64,000 nucleotides of DNA from Cardiobacterium sp. Marseille-Q4385 (GCF_916618745.1 NZ_OU745373.1:620001-684000); one strand, 5' to 3'; positions 1 through 8,524 are shown, numbered from the stretch's first letter. A program made the numbers and translations. Notes: generated by a model from the letters alone, not told the origin.

Positions 1-137
1 ATTTGTTGTTGCAGTTGTTCAACGACGCTGCTCGTGGCATGTCGGTCGAGCGGGCTGGGATGGACGAGGAGGCCGGCCGGTTTGTTGACGGCCAGCAGAC
101 GGTCATCGCGGTAAAGGATGGCAAGTGGCGGGAGCAT
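1..137 (-). CDS. truC: tRNA pseudouridine synthase C (TruC), N-terminal part, cut by window edge
   Basis: Reading the minus strand from the ATG at 137 gives a protein beginning MLPPLAILYRDDRLLAVNKP and continuing with AGLLVHPSPLDRHA. This is the typical start of an RluA-family pseudouridine synthase, and the 'LVHPSPLDRHA' part is most like TruC, which makes pseudouridine 65 in tRNA. Only about 45 residues are inside the window, so the catalytic aspartate (usually in an HRLDRxTSG motif) is not visible. An in-frame stop lies just upstream of the ATG, which limits the choice of start. No convincing Shine-Dalgarno sequence precedes it. It lies directly downstream of the RRM gene's terminator on the same strand. 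Other RluA-type enzymes are possible but less likely. Confidence 0.75.
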   Translation of the reverse strand, partial: MLPPLAILYRDDRLLAVNKPAGLLVHPSPLDRHATSSVVEQLQQQ

Positions 138-156
138 AGCGGTTTGTCATGCGAAC

Positions 157-182
157 GAAAAAGCCCGCCGGAGCGGGCTTTG
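157..182 (-). terminator. Rho-independent terminator of the RRM gene
   Basis: A GC-rich hairpin, AAGCCCGC/GCGGGCTT, is followed on the minus strand by a T run. It sits 12 bp past the stop codon of the RNA-binding protein gene. Confidence 0.85.
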
Positions 183-193
183 TGCGGTGTGTA

Positions 194-496
194 TTACCAG
201 CTGTTACCGCCGAAGTTACCGCCGCCAAAGCGGTCGCGGCGCGGACGTTCTTCGCGCGGGCGTGCTTCGTTGATTTTGAGCGGTCTGCCGCCGACTTCTT
301 TGCCATTCAGGGCTTCGATGGCACGCAGGCCTTCGCTGTTGTCGTGCATTTCGACGAAGCCGAAGCCTTTGCTGCGACCGCTGCCGCGCTCGGTAATGAT
401 GCTGGCGTTGCTGACGCTGCCGTAAGGCGCGAAGAGGTCGCGCAGTTCTTGTTCGGTGGCCCGGTAGGAGAGGTTGCCGACGTAGATGTTGATCAT
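194..496 (-). CDS. RRM-domain RNA-binding protein
   Basis: A 100-residue protein made of one RNA recognition motif and a short basic, glycine-rich tail. RNP2 (IYVGNL) is at residues 4-9 and RNP1 (KGFGFVEM) at 43-50, with the aromatic residues that stack on RNA. The tail carries RPREERPRRDR and then a Gly/Asn-rich end. Small single-RRM proteins of this type occur in many proteobacteria and cyanobacteria and are thought to act as RNA chaperones or in cold response; that role is family knowledge, not visible here. I chose the ATG at 496 because AAGGAAC precedes it at good spacing; a longer reading would need a TTG start. It is a single gene with its own terminator. Confidence 0.9.
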   Translation of the reverse strand: MINIYVGNLSYRATEQELRDLFAPYGSVSNASIITERGSGRSKGFGFVEMHDNSEGLRAIEALNGKEVGGRPLKINEARPREERPRRDRFGGGNFGGNSW

Positions 497-604
497 AGAG
501 ATGGGTTCCTTTTTTTCATGCGTTATCAATGTGCAACTCCCGGAATCTAACGCATGATTTCGACAGTGTTTTGCCGGATTGGCAAGATTTGGGTTTGTGG
601 TCCG

Positions 605-1744
605 TTATGACGCGGCGGCAACGGCTTTTTCGATGCGTGTCAATGCTTCTTCAAGCATGTCGCGCGGGCAGCCGAAGTTAAGGCGGACGAAACCGGGGGC
701 GCCGAAGTCCGCACCGTCGTTCATACCGACGCCGTGTTCTTCGAAATAGCGCTGCGGGTTGTCCACGCTGAGGCCGCGCGCATCGATCCAGGCGAGGAAG
801 GTTGCCTCGACCGGTGTCATGTGCAGTTTGCCGGTGGCGTTGATGCGTTTTTCGGCAAGTTGGGCATTTTCGCGCAGGTAGGTAATCATTTTCCGCCGCC
901 ATTTTTCGCCGTGTTCAAGGGCAGCGATGCTTGCGGTCATGCCGAGGATGTTCACATCGCCGGTCATGCCCGCGCTGACGCGGCGGTATTCCTGACGCAA
1001 GGTGGCGTTCGGAATGATGGCAAAGGCACAGGAGAGCCCGGCGATGTTGTAGGTTTTGCTCATCGCCATCAGGGTGATGGTGCGGTCGCGCGCATCGTCA
1101 TCCAGGCTGGCAAAGGGGCGGTGGCGGGTGCCGTTGAGGACGATGTCGCAGTGGATTTCATCCGAGCAGACGAGCAGGTCGTATTTTTTGGCGATGTCGT
1201 GGTAACGGGCGAGTTCGGTATCGGTATAGGTGCGGCCAATGGGGTTATGCGGGTTGCAAAGGAGCAGCAGGCCGGTCTCGTCGTTGATGTTGGCTTCAAG
1301 CGCATCAAAGTCGGGCACCCAGCGGCCGTTTTCGAGTATGCAGGGTGAACCGGCATTCTCGTAGCCGGGCAGGATAGCCGAGGTTTTACGCAGGTGCGGA
1401 TAGACGGGTTCTACGGTTACAGCGCGTTTTTTACCGCGCAGGTAGGCGATGGCGCGGCTGAAGTTGAGGCCGGGGACGCAACCGGTGAGCGGGATAATCC
1501 AGTCGGCATCCACATGCCAGTCGTATTGGCTGCGGCAGTGATGGATGATGCCGTTGATGAAGCGCGGCTGGGTGTAACCATAGCCGAAGACGCCATGCTC
1601 AATGCGCGATTGCAGGGCGTCGTTGATAGCGGGCGCGGCGAGGAATTCGGTGTCGGCAATCCACATCGGCAGGATGTTGGTGCCGCTGTATTTGTGCCAT
1701 TTGTCTGAGTCGCTGTGGGCGCGGCTGTCACTGCTTTGTAACAT
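605..1744 (-). CDS. patB: MalY/PatB-family PLP-dependent C-S lyase (cystathionine beta-lyase)
   Basis: A 379-residue fold-type I aminotransferase-like enzyme. The PLP lysine is K230 in SKTYNIAGL, the cofactor-binding asparagine lies in NPHNPIGR (164-171), and the aspartate is D195 in SDEIH. The SKTYNIAGL context is characteristic of MalY/PatB proteins, which cleave C-S bonds in cystathionine or cysteine conjugates and release pyruvate, ammonia and a thiol. In oral bacteria such enzymes can release hydrogen sulfide from cysteine. The start ATG is preceded by AAGGAAC. It begins 23 bp after ubiB on the same strand, so it may be the last gene of the ubi operon, although a metabolic link to ubiquinone is not evident. 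The exact substrate cannot be told from sequence. Confidence 0.88.
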   Translation of the reverse strand: MLQSSDSRAHSDSDKWHKYSGTNILPMWIADTEFLAAPAINDALQSRIEHGVFGYGYTQPRFINGIIHHCRSQYDWHVDADWIIPLTGCVPGLNFSRAIAYLRGKKRAVTVEPVYPHLRKTSAILPGYENAGSPCILENGRWVPDFDALEANINDETGLLLLCNPHNPIGRTYTDTELARYHDIAKKYDLLVCSDEIHCDIVLNGTRHRPFASLDDDARDRTITLMAMSKTYNIAGLSCAFAIIPNATLRQEYRRVSAGMTGDVNILGMTASIAALEHGEKWRRKMITYLRENAQLAEKRINATGKLHMTPVEATFLAWIDARGLSVDNPQRYFEEHGVGMNDGADFGAPGFVRLNFGCPRDMLEEALTRIEKAVAAAS

Positions 1745-1767
1745 GATGGGTTCCTTGTTTGGGGTAT

Positions 1768-3378
1768 TCAGTTAACGCTGGTTTTTTTCAGCCATTGCCA
1801 CAGGCCGGTCGCGGCCATGAGGCTGAGGACGGTATGCTGGGCGGCGCCCTGCGGCTGGGCGGTGAGCCACAGGGTAACGGCGGCAATCAGCAGCAAGGTG
1901 CCGGCGATAAGGCGAGGGTTGCCGCTTGCGCCTCTGGTGCGCGGGCTGGGCGGCTGGTCGAGTTGTTGTTGCAGGACACGGCTTGCGAGCAGCGGCAGTT
2001 GCGGCAGGGCTTTGGCGTATTCGTGGGCGTGGTAGCGCATTTGTTTGATGACGGCGCGCGGGCCGATCTGGGTTTTCATCCAGGCTTCGAGGACCGGTTT
2101 GGCGGTCGTCCACAGATCAAGTTCGGGGTAGAGGCGGCGGCCCAGGCCTTCGACGTTGAAGAAGGTTTTTTGCAGGAGGACGAGCTGCGGCTGGATGTGC
2201 ATGTTGAAGCGGCGCGCGGTCTGGAAGAGGCTGATGAGGAAGGTGCCGAAGGAGATTTCTTTGATGGGTTTGCCGAAGATGGGTTCGCTGACTTTGCGGA
2301 TGGCGGCTTCGAAGTCGGTCACGCGGGTATCGCCTGGCACCCAGCCGGACTCGACGTGCAGTTCCGCGACGCGGCGGTAGTCGCGGTTGAAGAAGGCGAG
2401 GAAGTTTTCGGCGAGGTAGTGCTGGTCTTCGGGGGTGAGCGAACCCATGATGCCGAAGTCGATGGCGCAGTAGCGCGGCGTTTCGGGGTTAGTGGTGTCC
2501 ACGAAGATGTTGCCGGGGTGCATGTCGGCGTGGAAGAAGCTGTCGCGGAAGACTTGGGTAAAGAAGATTTCCACGCCGCGCTCGGCGAGGACTTTCATGT
2601 TGGTGTGGGCGGCGTGGATGGCTTCCTGGTCGGCAATATTGGTGGCGTAGATGCGTTCCATCGTCAGGATGTTTTTGCGGCAGTAGCGCCAGTGGATTTC
2701 CGGGACGTAGAGCAGCGGTGAGTCGGTGAAGTTGGCGCGCAGCTGGCTGGCGTTGGCCGCTTCAAACATGAGGTCAAGCTCGTTCGCCATGGTGTTTTCG
2801 AATTCGCGCACGACTTCGACCGGACGCAGGCGGCGGCCTTCGCCGGTGCAGCTGGCAAGCCGCGCCAGTTGGTACATCAGCGCAATATCGGCAGCGACGG
2901 CTTTTTCCACGCCGGGGCGCAGCACTTTGATGATGACGTTTTCGCCACTGTGCAGGGTGGCGGTGTGGACTTGCGCGACGGAAGCGGAGGCGAGCGCGGT
3001 TTCGTCGAAGTCGGCGAAGTGGTTTTCCAGCGGCTCACCCAGGGCGGTTTCGATGATGCGGCGCGCTTCATCGCCAGGGAAGGGCGGAACCTGGTCTTGC
3101 AGTTTGCTCAGTTCTTCGAGCAGGTCGGGACTGAGCAGGTCGGGGCGGGTGGAGAGGGTCTGGCCGAGTTTGACGAAGATGGGGCCGAGGTCTTGCAGGG
3201 CGAGACGCAGGCGTTTGCCGAGGGTGGCGTGTTCGGCGGCATCGCGGTAATAAGCAGGATGCAGACGGGCAGCAAGACGCAGCCAGCGGAAGATGCCTTC
3301 GTCCGGCAGGTATTCGTGCAGGCGGTAGCGGATGAGGACACGGGCGATGTGGTAGCTGCGGCGGGCGGATGCGAGCAT
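1768..3378 (-). CDS. ubiB: Ubiquinone biosynthesis regulatory kinase-like protein UbiB
   Basis: 536 residues, close to the usual 546 for UbiB. It is an atypical protein-kinase-like (ABC1/ADCK) ATPase needed for ubiquinone synthesis at the inner membrane. Visible family marks are the KxGQ motif (KLGQ, 70-73), an HADMHPGN catalytic-loop-like segment, and a DFG motif (AIDFGIMG). Two hydrophobic segments at the C-terminus anchor it in the membrane. Its ATG overlaps the TGA of ubiJ by one base (TGATG), so translation is probably coupled. The ubiE-ubiJ-ubiB order is the one known from Escherichia coli. Confidence 0.96.
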   Translation of the reverse strand: MLASARRSYHIARVLIRYRLHEYLPDEGIFRWLRLAARLHPAYYRDAAEHATLGKRLRLALQDLGPIFVKLGQTLSTRPDLLSPDLLEELSKLQDQVPPFPGDEARRIIETALGEPLENHFADFDETALASASVAQVHTATLHSGENVIIKVLRPGVEKAVAADIALMYQLARLASCTGEGRRLRPVEVVREFENTMANELDLMFEAANASQLRANFTDSPLLYVPEIHWRYCRKNILTMERIYATNIADQEAIHAAHTNMKVLAERGVEIFFTQVFRDSFFHADMHPGNIFVDTTNPETPRYCAIDFGIMGSLTPEDQHYLAENFLAFFNRDYRRVAELHVESGWVPGDTRVTDFEAAIRKVSEPIFGKPIKEISFGTFLISLFQTARRFNMHIQPQLVLLQKTFFNVEGLGRRLYPELDLWTTAKPVLEAWMKTQIGPRAVIKQMRYHAHEYAKALPQLPLLASRVLQQQLDQPPSPRTRGASGNPRLIAGTLLLIAAVTLWLTAQPQGAAQHTVLSLMAATGLWQWLKKTSVN

Positions 3379-3971
3379 CAGCGGGTTTCCTTGGCGAGAC
3401 GGGTTTCGAGGCGGTCGATACGGCTGATGAGCGCGGCGAGGCGGTCAGCGAAAGCGGCGGCATCGGTGCGTGTGGCGCAGCCGTGATTTTCGAGGTAGTC
3501 ACGCAATTTTGCTTCGCAGGCGGCTTTGGCGCTTGTCCCCATGCTTTGCAGGCGGCGCAGGGCGTCGGCAAGCAGGCTGCCGAAGTCGTCGCCGAAGCGG
3601 GCGCGCAGTACGGCGGCGTAGTCGGGGGCAAGTTCGCCCATGACGCGCTGGAACTGTTGCGCGGTGTGAAGGTCGCCTTCGATATGCAGTTTGCCGCGCG
3701 GGGTGTCGCTGGGCGTGTGTTTGAAGAGTTGCAGATAGCCGGCGAGGTCGCCGCTGAGGCGCACGTCGCAGAGGGTGGCGTGGTCGTCGGAAAGGCGGAC
3801 GGCACCGTCTTCGATTTCGGCAATCCACGGGGTATCTCGGCCGTTCAGGTCGATGCTGATGCGGCGACCATTCAGCGCCGCCAGTTTGTCGCGCGCCGCC
3901 GGATCAAGGCGCAGCGCGCCGTTGATGAGTTGTTCGACCAAAAGGCGCGCGTCGAGGTAGTTTTCAAGCAT
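3378..3971 (-). CDS. ubiJ: Ubiquinone biosynthesis accessory factor UbiJ (SCP2 domain)
   Basis: A 197-residue protein lying between ubiE and ubiB, as in E. coli (formerly yigP). The N-terminal half (about residues 10-110) has the SCP2 lipid-binding pattern, including RISIDLNGRDTPW and the segment with CDVRLSGDLAGYLQLF. The C-terminal part is a predicted helix/coiled coil rich in leucine and arginine (ADRLAALISRIDRLETRL). UbiJ binds ubiquinone intermediates and organises the Ubi enzyme complex in the cytosol. I chose the ATG at 3971 (MLENYLDARL): it overlaps the end of ubiE by 8 bp, whereas the longer frame only reads back through ubiE sequence. Confidence 0.92.
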   Translation of the reverse strand: MLENYLDARLLVEQLINGALRLDPAARDKLAALNGRRISIDLNGRDTPWIAEIEDGAVRLSDDHATLCDVRLSGDLAGYLQLFKHTPSDTPRGKLHIEGDLHTAQQFQRVMGELAPDYAAVLRARFGDDFGSLLADALRRLQSMGTSAKAACEAKLRDYLENHGCATRTDAAAFADRLAALISRIDRLETRLAKETR

Positions 3972-4734
3972 GGGGTTTTTTGCCTTTGTGGATGGCGACG
4001 ATGCCGTTGCTGAGATTCTGGTATTCGCAGTTTTCGAGGCCTGCTGCCGCAAACATTGCTTTCAGTTCTTCTTGCGGCGGGTGCATGCGGATGGATTCGG
4101 CGAGGTACTGGTAGCTGTCGCGGTCACGGGCGATGAGTTCGCCCATTTTTGGCAGGAAGGTGAAGCTGTACCAGTCGTAGAAGCGGCTGACGACGGGGTT
4201 CTTTGGCCGCGAGAATTCGAGGACGAGGACGCGACCGCCCGGTTTGAGCACGCGCGCGATTTCCGATAAGGCTTTGTCCTGATGGGTGACGTTGCGCAGG
4301 CCGAAGGACATGGTGATGAGGTCGAAGCTGTTATCCGGGAAGGGCAGCGCTTCGACGTTGGCGATGACAAATTCGAGGTTTTTCAGCCAGCCCTTGTTGG
4401 TCAGGCGTTCTTCGCCGATTTTCAGCATGGAGGCGTTGATGTCGGATGACACCAGCCGTCCTTCGATGTCGCCGTCTTTACCGCGCATCCGTTTCGCGAG
4501 ACGCAGGGTGATGTCGCCGGTACCGGCAGCGAGGTCGAGGACGTGTTCGCCCGGCTTGACTTCGGTCTGCCAGATGTACCAGTTCTTCCACATACGGTGG
4601 ACGCCGGCGCTCATCACGTCGTTCATCAAATCGTATTTGGTGGCGACGGAATCGAACACGTCGGCGACGCGGCCTTCCTTTTCCTCGCTGTTGATGGTTT
4701 CGTAGCCGAAGTGGGTTTGCTCTTTCTCTGTCAT
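3964..4734 (-). CDS. ubiE: Ubiquinone/menaquinone C-methyltransferase UbiE
   Basis: 256 residues, a class I SAM-dependent methyltransferase. The SAM-binding loop DLAAGTGD is at 67-74, and the family N-terminus (THFGYETINSEEKEGRVADVF) and the MSFGLRNVTH segment are present. The enzyme methylates the quinone ring carbon in ubiquinone synthesis, and in menaquinone synthesis where that exists. The ATG overlaps the TGA of the DUF971 gene (ATGA). It heads the ubiE-ubiJ-ubiB block. Confidence 0.97.
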   Translation of the reverse strand: MTEKEQTHFGYETINSEEKEGRVADVFDSVATKYDLMNDVMSAGVHRMWKNWYIWQTEVKPGEHVLDLAAGTGDITLRLAKRMRGKDGDIEGRLVSSDINASMLKIGEERLTNKGWLKNLEFVIANVEALPFPDNSFDLITMSFGLRNVTHQDKALSEIARVLKPGGRVLVLEFSRPKNPVVSRFYDWYSFTFLPKMGELIARDRDSYQYLAESIRMHPPQEELKAMFAAAGLENCEYQNLSNGIVAIHKGKKPHA

Positions 4735-5084
4735 CGTGTATCTCGTGTTTTGCCTTGAGCGGCAAGCGCCTGTTCATAGCGCTGCCAGTAATCATCTGCG
4801 TTGACCGCAAGGTCGTGTAACGTGTCCCAGGTGTAAATGCCGCTGAAATGGCCGTCGCTGAAATACAGGCGCACGGCATAACTGCCAACCGGTTCGACGC
4901 GGCGGATCAGCACATTGCGCCGCCCGGCAACCAGCGTCCACGCACCACCGTGCCCGCGCACCTCGGCAGACGGCGAGCAGACGCGCAAAAATTCGGCGGA
5001 AAGCGGGTAAGCGGTGCCGGCAAAGGAGACGGTCAACGTCGCGCCGCCTTTGGCCAGTCGCAATTCATCGGGAACCATATTCAT
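4731..5084 (-). CDS. DUF971 (GBBH-like N-terminal domain) protein
   Basis: About 117 residues. The pattern PDELRLAKGGATLTVSF, the LSAEFLRVCSPSAEVRGH segment and the C-terminal YFSDGHFSGIYTWDTLHDL are typical of the DUF971 family, the small domain also found at the N-terminus of gamma-butyrobetaine hydroxylases. Family members often sit beside ubiE or in iron-sulfur/Mrp contexts; their biochemical role is not settled. The start is uncertain: ATG codons at 5084 and 5078 both lie inside the end of the upstream HAD gene, with no clear ribosome binding site, so translation is probably coupled. The gene overlaps ubiE through ATGA. Confidence 0.85.
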   Translation of the reverse strand: MNMVPDELRLAKGGATLTVSFAGTAYPLSAEFLRVCSPSAEVRGHGGAWTLVAGRRNVLIRRVEPVGSYAVRLYFSDGHFSGIYTWDTLHDLAVNADDYWQRYEQALAAQGKTRDTR

Positions 5085-5742
5085 CAAACAAACGCAGGAC
5101 TTCATCGTGGTGGCGGATGGTGCGCCAGGCGCGCGCCGCCAAATCGGGGCTTATCATACCGTAACCCGGCAGAATCAGGGTAAGACAGCCTGCCGTGGTC
5201 GCGGCTTCCACGCCCGGCGGCGAGTCCTCGACCACCAGCAGATTGGCGGGATCAACGCCTAACGCTTCCGCCGCACGCACATACGGCTCCGGGTCAGGTT
5301 TCGGGTTCACCACATCCTCATAAGTAATGACGTGAGTAAAACAGGCGAACAACTCAGGACGACTGCTGCGGGCAAAATCGCGCTCGACATTGCGGCGGAA
5401 ATCGCCTGTGACCAACGCCAGCGGCACACCGCGCGCGTGCAGAGCAGCAATCAGCGTATCCACGCCCGGCATGAACGGCGCGCCCTCGTCGGCAAAAATC
5501 TCATCGCGCAGCGCGAACCAGTGTGCGATGAAATCATCGAGCGACATCGCCTGCCCCAGCGCCTCGTTCAGCACCTGCAAATACACCTGCGGCGGCTTGC
5601 CGACCAATTCCTCAAACAGTTCCGGCCGGATCGGCAGGCGCTCGCGCACAATCAGCTCACGGAAAGCACGATAAATCAGGCGTTCCGTGTCGAAAATGAC
5701 GCCATCCTTATCCAGCGCGATCGCCTTAATCACCGGCTTCAT
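5065..5742 (-). CDS. HAD-superfamily hydrolase, beta-phosphoglucomutase/phosphatase-like (copy 1)
   Basis: 225 residues. HAD motif I is DKDGVIFD near the N-terminus (nucleophile and acid/base Asp), motif II is LVTGD, and motif III/IV falls in KPDPEPYVRAAEALGVDPANLLVVEDSPPGVEAA. The helical cap between motifs I and II places it in HAD subfamily IA with PgmB-, Gph- and YjjG-like phosphatases. The substrate is unknown. I chose the ATG at 5742, preceded by GGGAG, over a GTG further upstream. It overlaps the next upstream HAD gene by ATGA and is a clear paralogue of it, so the pair looks like a tandem duplication inside the ubi operon. Confidence 0.88.
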   Translation of the reverse strand: MKPVIKAIALDKDGVIFDTERLIYRAFRELIVRERLPIRPELFEELVGKPPQVYLQVLNEALGQAMSLDDFIAHWFALRDEIFADEGAPFMPGVDTLIAALHARGVPLALVTGDFRRNVERDFARSSRPELFACFTHVITYEDVVNPKPDPEPYVRAAEALGVDPANLLVVEDSPPGVEAATTAGCLTLILPGYGMISPDLAARAWRTIRHHDEVLRLFDEYGSR

Positions 5743-6410
5743 GACAAAAACTCCCACACCTCATCGTGATGACGGATCACGCGCAACACCGCCTGCGCCG
5801 TCGCAGCAGGCGGGGCAGCATCAGCGGCGAACAGCAGCGTCGGGCACCCCGCTGCCAGCGCCGCCTGCACACCCACCGCCGAATCCTCTACCGCCAACAT
5901 CCGCGCCGTATCCACGCCCAAATAAGCAGCGGCGCGCAAATACGGCTCGGCATCCGGCTTGGTCTTCGCGACATTACCAGCGGTGATGACCACCGAAAAA
6001 CACTGCAACAATTCCGGCTTGGCACTGCGCTGAAAATCGGCCAGCACATTCTCCTCATCATCCGCCGACACCAGCGCCAGCGGATAACCCTCGGCATAAA
6101 GCCGCTCAATTAATGCATCCGCACCAGGCATAAAGGGCACACCGTGCGCCTCAATGATGGCGTCACGTCGCGCAAACCAATCGGCAAAAAACACCTTCAT
6201 ATCCACCGTATCGCCCAGCGCCGCCTGCAAAATTGCGGCCGTCGCGGTGCTGCTCTCGCCGCTGCACCGTGCCGCCAGCGCTTCCGGTTCGGGATACGGC
6301 TTGGACAGGGCACGCAACGTCGAGAGTAACGCGTCGGCATAAATGCGCTCAGAATCGAAAGTAACGCCGTCCTTGTCGAGGGCAACGGCAGCGATAGGCA
6401 AAGCAGACAT
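5739..6410 (-). CDS. HAD-superfamily hydrolase (copy 2, first gene of the ubi operon)
   Basis: 223 residues with the same architecture as the next gene: VALDKDGVTFDSE (motif I), LVSADDEENV (motif II) and KTKPDAEPYLRAA with the LAVEDSAVGVQAA segment (motifs III/IV). I chose the ATG at 6410 because GGAGCC precedes it at good spacing; the longer reading adds 34 residues with no HAD similarity. It overlaps copy 1 by ATGA. It is probably the first gene of the HAD-HAD-DUF971-ubiE-ubiJ-ubiB(-patB) transcript. The substrate is unknown. Confidence 0.87.
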   Translation of the reverse strand: MSALPIAAVALDKDGVTFDSERIYADALLSTLRALSKPYPEPEALAARCSGESSTATAAILQAALGDTVDMKVFFADWFARRDAIIEAHGVPFMPGADALIERLYAEGYPLALVSADDEENVLADFQRSAKPELLQCFSVVITAGNVAKTKPDAEPYLRAAAYLGVDTARMLAVEDSAVGVQAALAAGCPTLLFAADAAPPAATAQAVLRVIRHHDEVWEFLS

Positions 6411-6530
6411 TGAAGGCTCCGGGTGGTGGATGAAGACAGGCATTGTAGCGCGCGACGGGGCTGATTTTCTGCCGCTTGGCAGCGAACCGCATCGCGTCAA
6501 ATACAAGCACATTCAATAACGCATGTCACA

Positions 6531-6557
6531 AAAAAGCCCCGTAAGGGGGCTTTTCTT
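6531..6557 (-). terminator. Terminator after the lipoprotein gene (stem bidirectional)
   Basis: AAGCCCC/GGGGGCTT hairpin flanked by A runs on the left and T runs on the right. On the minus strand it ends the lipoprotein transcript from 6588. It lies just upstream of the HAD operon's promoter region. Confidence 0.8.
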
Positions 6558-6587
6558 ATGTATGGCAACTTTTAATCTGTTACGGCT

Positions 6588-7238
6588 CTATTGCTTTTTC
6601 AGTTCTTTCAAACTGCCATCCAAATTAAACAGAGCACGGTATTGAGCGCGCGGACTGTCTATATCTGGAGTAATCCATTGCAATTCCTGATTATCGACCA
6701 ACAGTTTGAAGAGGATAAAATCAGGTTCGGTTTTTTTCGCCTCCACTTCTTTGGCTTTATCGTGCCAATTTTGGGCAACAATAGCCACGGTGGCGAATTT
6801 GATTTTATCCAGCGGGAAAACATTGTCTTTCATATTGCCACCGCCCGTAATTTGCACCGGCTGCGGCTCGCCCCATTGACCATTTTGATAAATATAGTGG
6901 TCTATATTGTCGGGCTTTTCGGGGTCTTGTATATCGACTTCAATTTTTGGGTGTCCGCCACCGTGAAATTCTATGCTTTGAAAAATATTGAGTGGTTTTC
7001 CGCCAAATTGGGGCAGGGATTTGAGAGTATCTTCCGCAGCTTGCAAAGCTTGGGTATCGCTTAAAAAGTTGTTTTGACTTTCAGTCTGCTGCTTGCTGTC
7101 GGTTGCCGCGATGGCGTTCTGATTTTGCGCCTGCTCTTCTTTTTTCGGCGCAGGTGCTTTGCTACCACCATCGCAGGCACTCAACCCGAACGCTGCCGAC
7201 AGACACAGCAACCACAATACGGAATGTTTTGAATTCAT
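6588..7238 (-). CDS. Putative lipoprotein of unknown function
   Basis: 216 residues. The N-terminus is a lipoprotein signal peptide ending in the lipobox LSAC (cysteine at about 22), followed by a charged Gln/Asn-rich linker (KKEEQAQNQNAIAATDS) and a soluble domain. The domain has the pattern PKIEVDIQDPEKPDNIDHYIY, WGEPQPVQITGGG and NWHDKAKEVEAKK, and it ends in ALFNLDGSLKELKKQ. I do not recognise it as a named family with certainty. It is probably anchored to the outer membrane and faces the periplasm. AAGGAG lies 6 bp before the ATG. It stands alone between a terminator and the large 28-bp repeat array. Confidence 0.8.
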   Translation of the reverse strand: MNSKHSVLWLLCLSAAFGLSACDGGSKAPAPKKEEQAQNQNAIAATDSKQQTESQNNFLSDTQALQAAEDTLKSLPQFGGKPLNIFQSIEFHGGGHPKIEVDIQDPEKPDNIDHYIYQNGQWGEPQPVQITGGGNMKDNVFPLDKIKFATVAIVAQNWHDKAKEVEAKKTEPDFILFKLLVDNQELQWITPDIDSPRAQYRALFNLDGSLKELKKQ

Positions 7239-7392
7239 ATCGAACTCCTTGGTTGGAAAAACATAAAGATGAGGACAGGAATGGTAAATGATTTTTTAAA
7301 AACGGTAAATAAAGTAAACGAAATGTCGCCTGAACAACATGGGGGGAATATTTAAAGCGGACTTTCAGCCCGTCGCAAACCCAAAAACCATC

Positions 7393-8430
7393 CTGCTTGG
7401 CGACGTGTCCTGTGGTTTCGCCGCTTGGCGACGTGTCCTGTGGTTTCGCCGCTTGGCGACGTGTCCTGTGGTTTCGCCGCTTGGCGACGTGTCCTGTGGT
7501 TTCGCCGCTTGGCGACGTGTCCTGTGGTTTCGCCGCTTGGCGACGTGTCCTGTGGTTTCGCCGCTTGGCGACGTGTCCTGTGGTTTCGCCGCTTGGCGAC
7601 GTGTCCTGTGGTTTCGCCGCTTGGCGACGTGTCCTGTGGTTTCGCCGCTTGGCGACGTGTCCTGTGGTTTCGCCGCTTGGCGACGTGTCCTGTGGTTTCG
7701 CCGCTTGGCGACGTGTCCTGTGGTTTCGCCGCTTGGCGACGTGTCCTGTGGTTTCGCCGCTTGGCGACGTGTCCTGTGGTTTCGCCGCTTGGCGACGTGT
7801 CCTGTGGTTTCGCCGCTTGGCGACGTGTCCTGTGGTTTCGCCGCTTGGCGACGTGTCCTGTGGTTTCGCCGCTTGGCGACGTGTCCTGTGGTTTCGCCGC
7901 TTGGCGACGTGTCCTGTGGTTTCGCCGCGTGGCGACGTGTCCTGTGGTTTCGCCGCTTGGCGGCGTGTCCTGTGGTTTCGCCGCTTGGCGACGTGTCCTG
8001 TGGTTCCGCCGCTTGGCGACGTGTCCTGTGGTTTCGCCGCTTGGCGACGTGTCCTGTGGTTTCGCCGCTTGGCGACGTGTCCTGTGGTTTCGCCGCTTGG
8101 CGACGTGTCCTGTGGTTTCGCCGCTTGGCGACGTGTCCTGTGGTTTCGCCGCTTGGCGACGTGTCCTGTGGTTTCGCCGCTTGGCGACGTGTCCTGTGGT
8201 TTCGCCGCTTGGCGACGTGTCCTGTGGTTTCGCCGCTTGGCGACGTGTCCTGTGGTTTCGCCGCTTGGCGACGTGTCCTGTGGTTTCGCCGCTTGGCGAC
8301 GTGTCCTGTGGTTTCGCCGCTTGGCGACGTGTCCTGTGGTTTCGCCGCTTGGCGACGTGTCCTGTGGTTTCGCCGCTTGGCGACGTGTCCTGTGGTTTCG
8401 CCGCTTGGCGACGTGTCCTGTGGTTTCGCC
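7393..8430. repeat. 37-copy tandem array of a 28-bp unit carrying the CCGCTTGGCG core
   Basis: The unit length is exactly 28 bp and the register holds from 7393 to 8430. Each unit holds CCGCTTGGCG, then ACGTGTCCTG, then TGGTTTCG. I see only three substitutions in the whole array, at 7929, 7963 and 8006, all within 80 bp near the middle. Because 28 is not a multiple of three and the unit has no stop in any frame, all six frames stay open for about 1 kb; this creates long apparent ORFs that I do not consider genes. There are no variable spacers, so it is not CRISPR. It fills most of the space between the lipoprotein gene and the DUF1152 terminator. Confidence 0.97.
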
Positions 8431-8486
8431 AAAAAATCCGGCGCTCACGCGCCGGATTTTTTGTATCTGCCATCAAACGGCAGATA
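8431..8486 (-). terminator. Terminator of the DUF1152 gene, with a second hairpin beside it
   Basis: AAAAAATCCGGCGC/GCGCCGGATTTTTT (8431-8462) is a strong, symmetrical hairpin with A and T tails. It is followed by a second stem, ATCTGCC/GGCAGAT (about 8465-8485). Both lie downstream of the DUF1152 gene on the minus strand and directly at the edge of the repeat array. Confidence 0.85.
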
Positions 8487-8524
8487 CCACCTTGCAATGG
8501 CGGTCCTTTTTTCGGGGTTCGGTA

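Noticed and set aside
7393..8430. Long ORFs (355-452 codons) in all six frames over the 28-bp array
   Set aside because: They only reflect the absence of stops in a tandem unit whose length shifts the frame; there are no ribosome binding sites or protein features.
7393..8430. CRISPR array
   Set aside because: Units follow each other with no unique spacers, and no cas genes are nearby.
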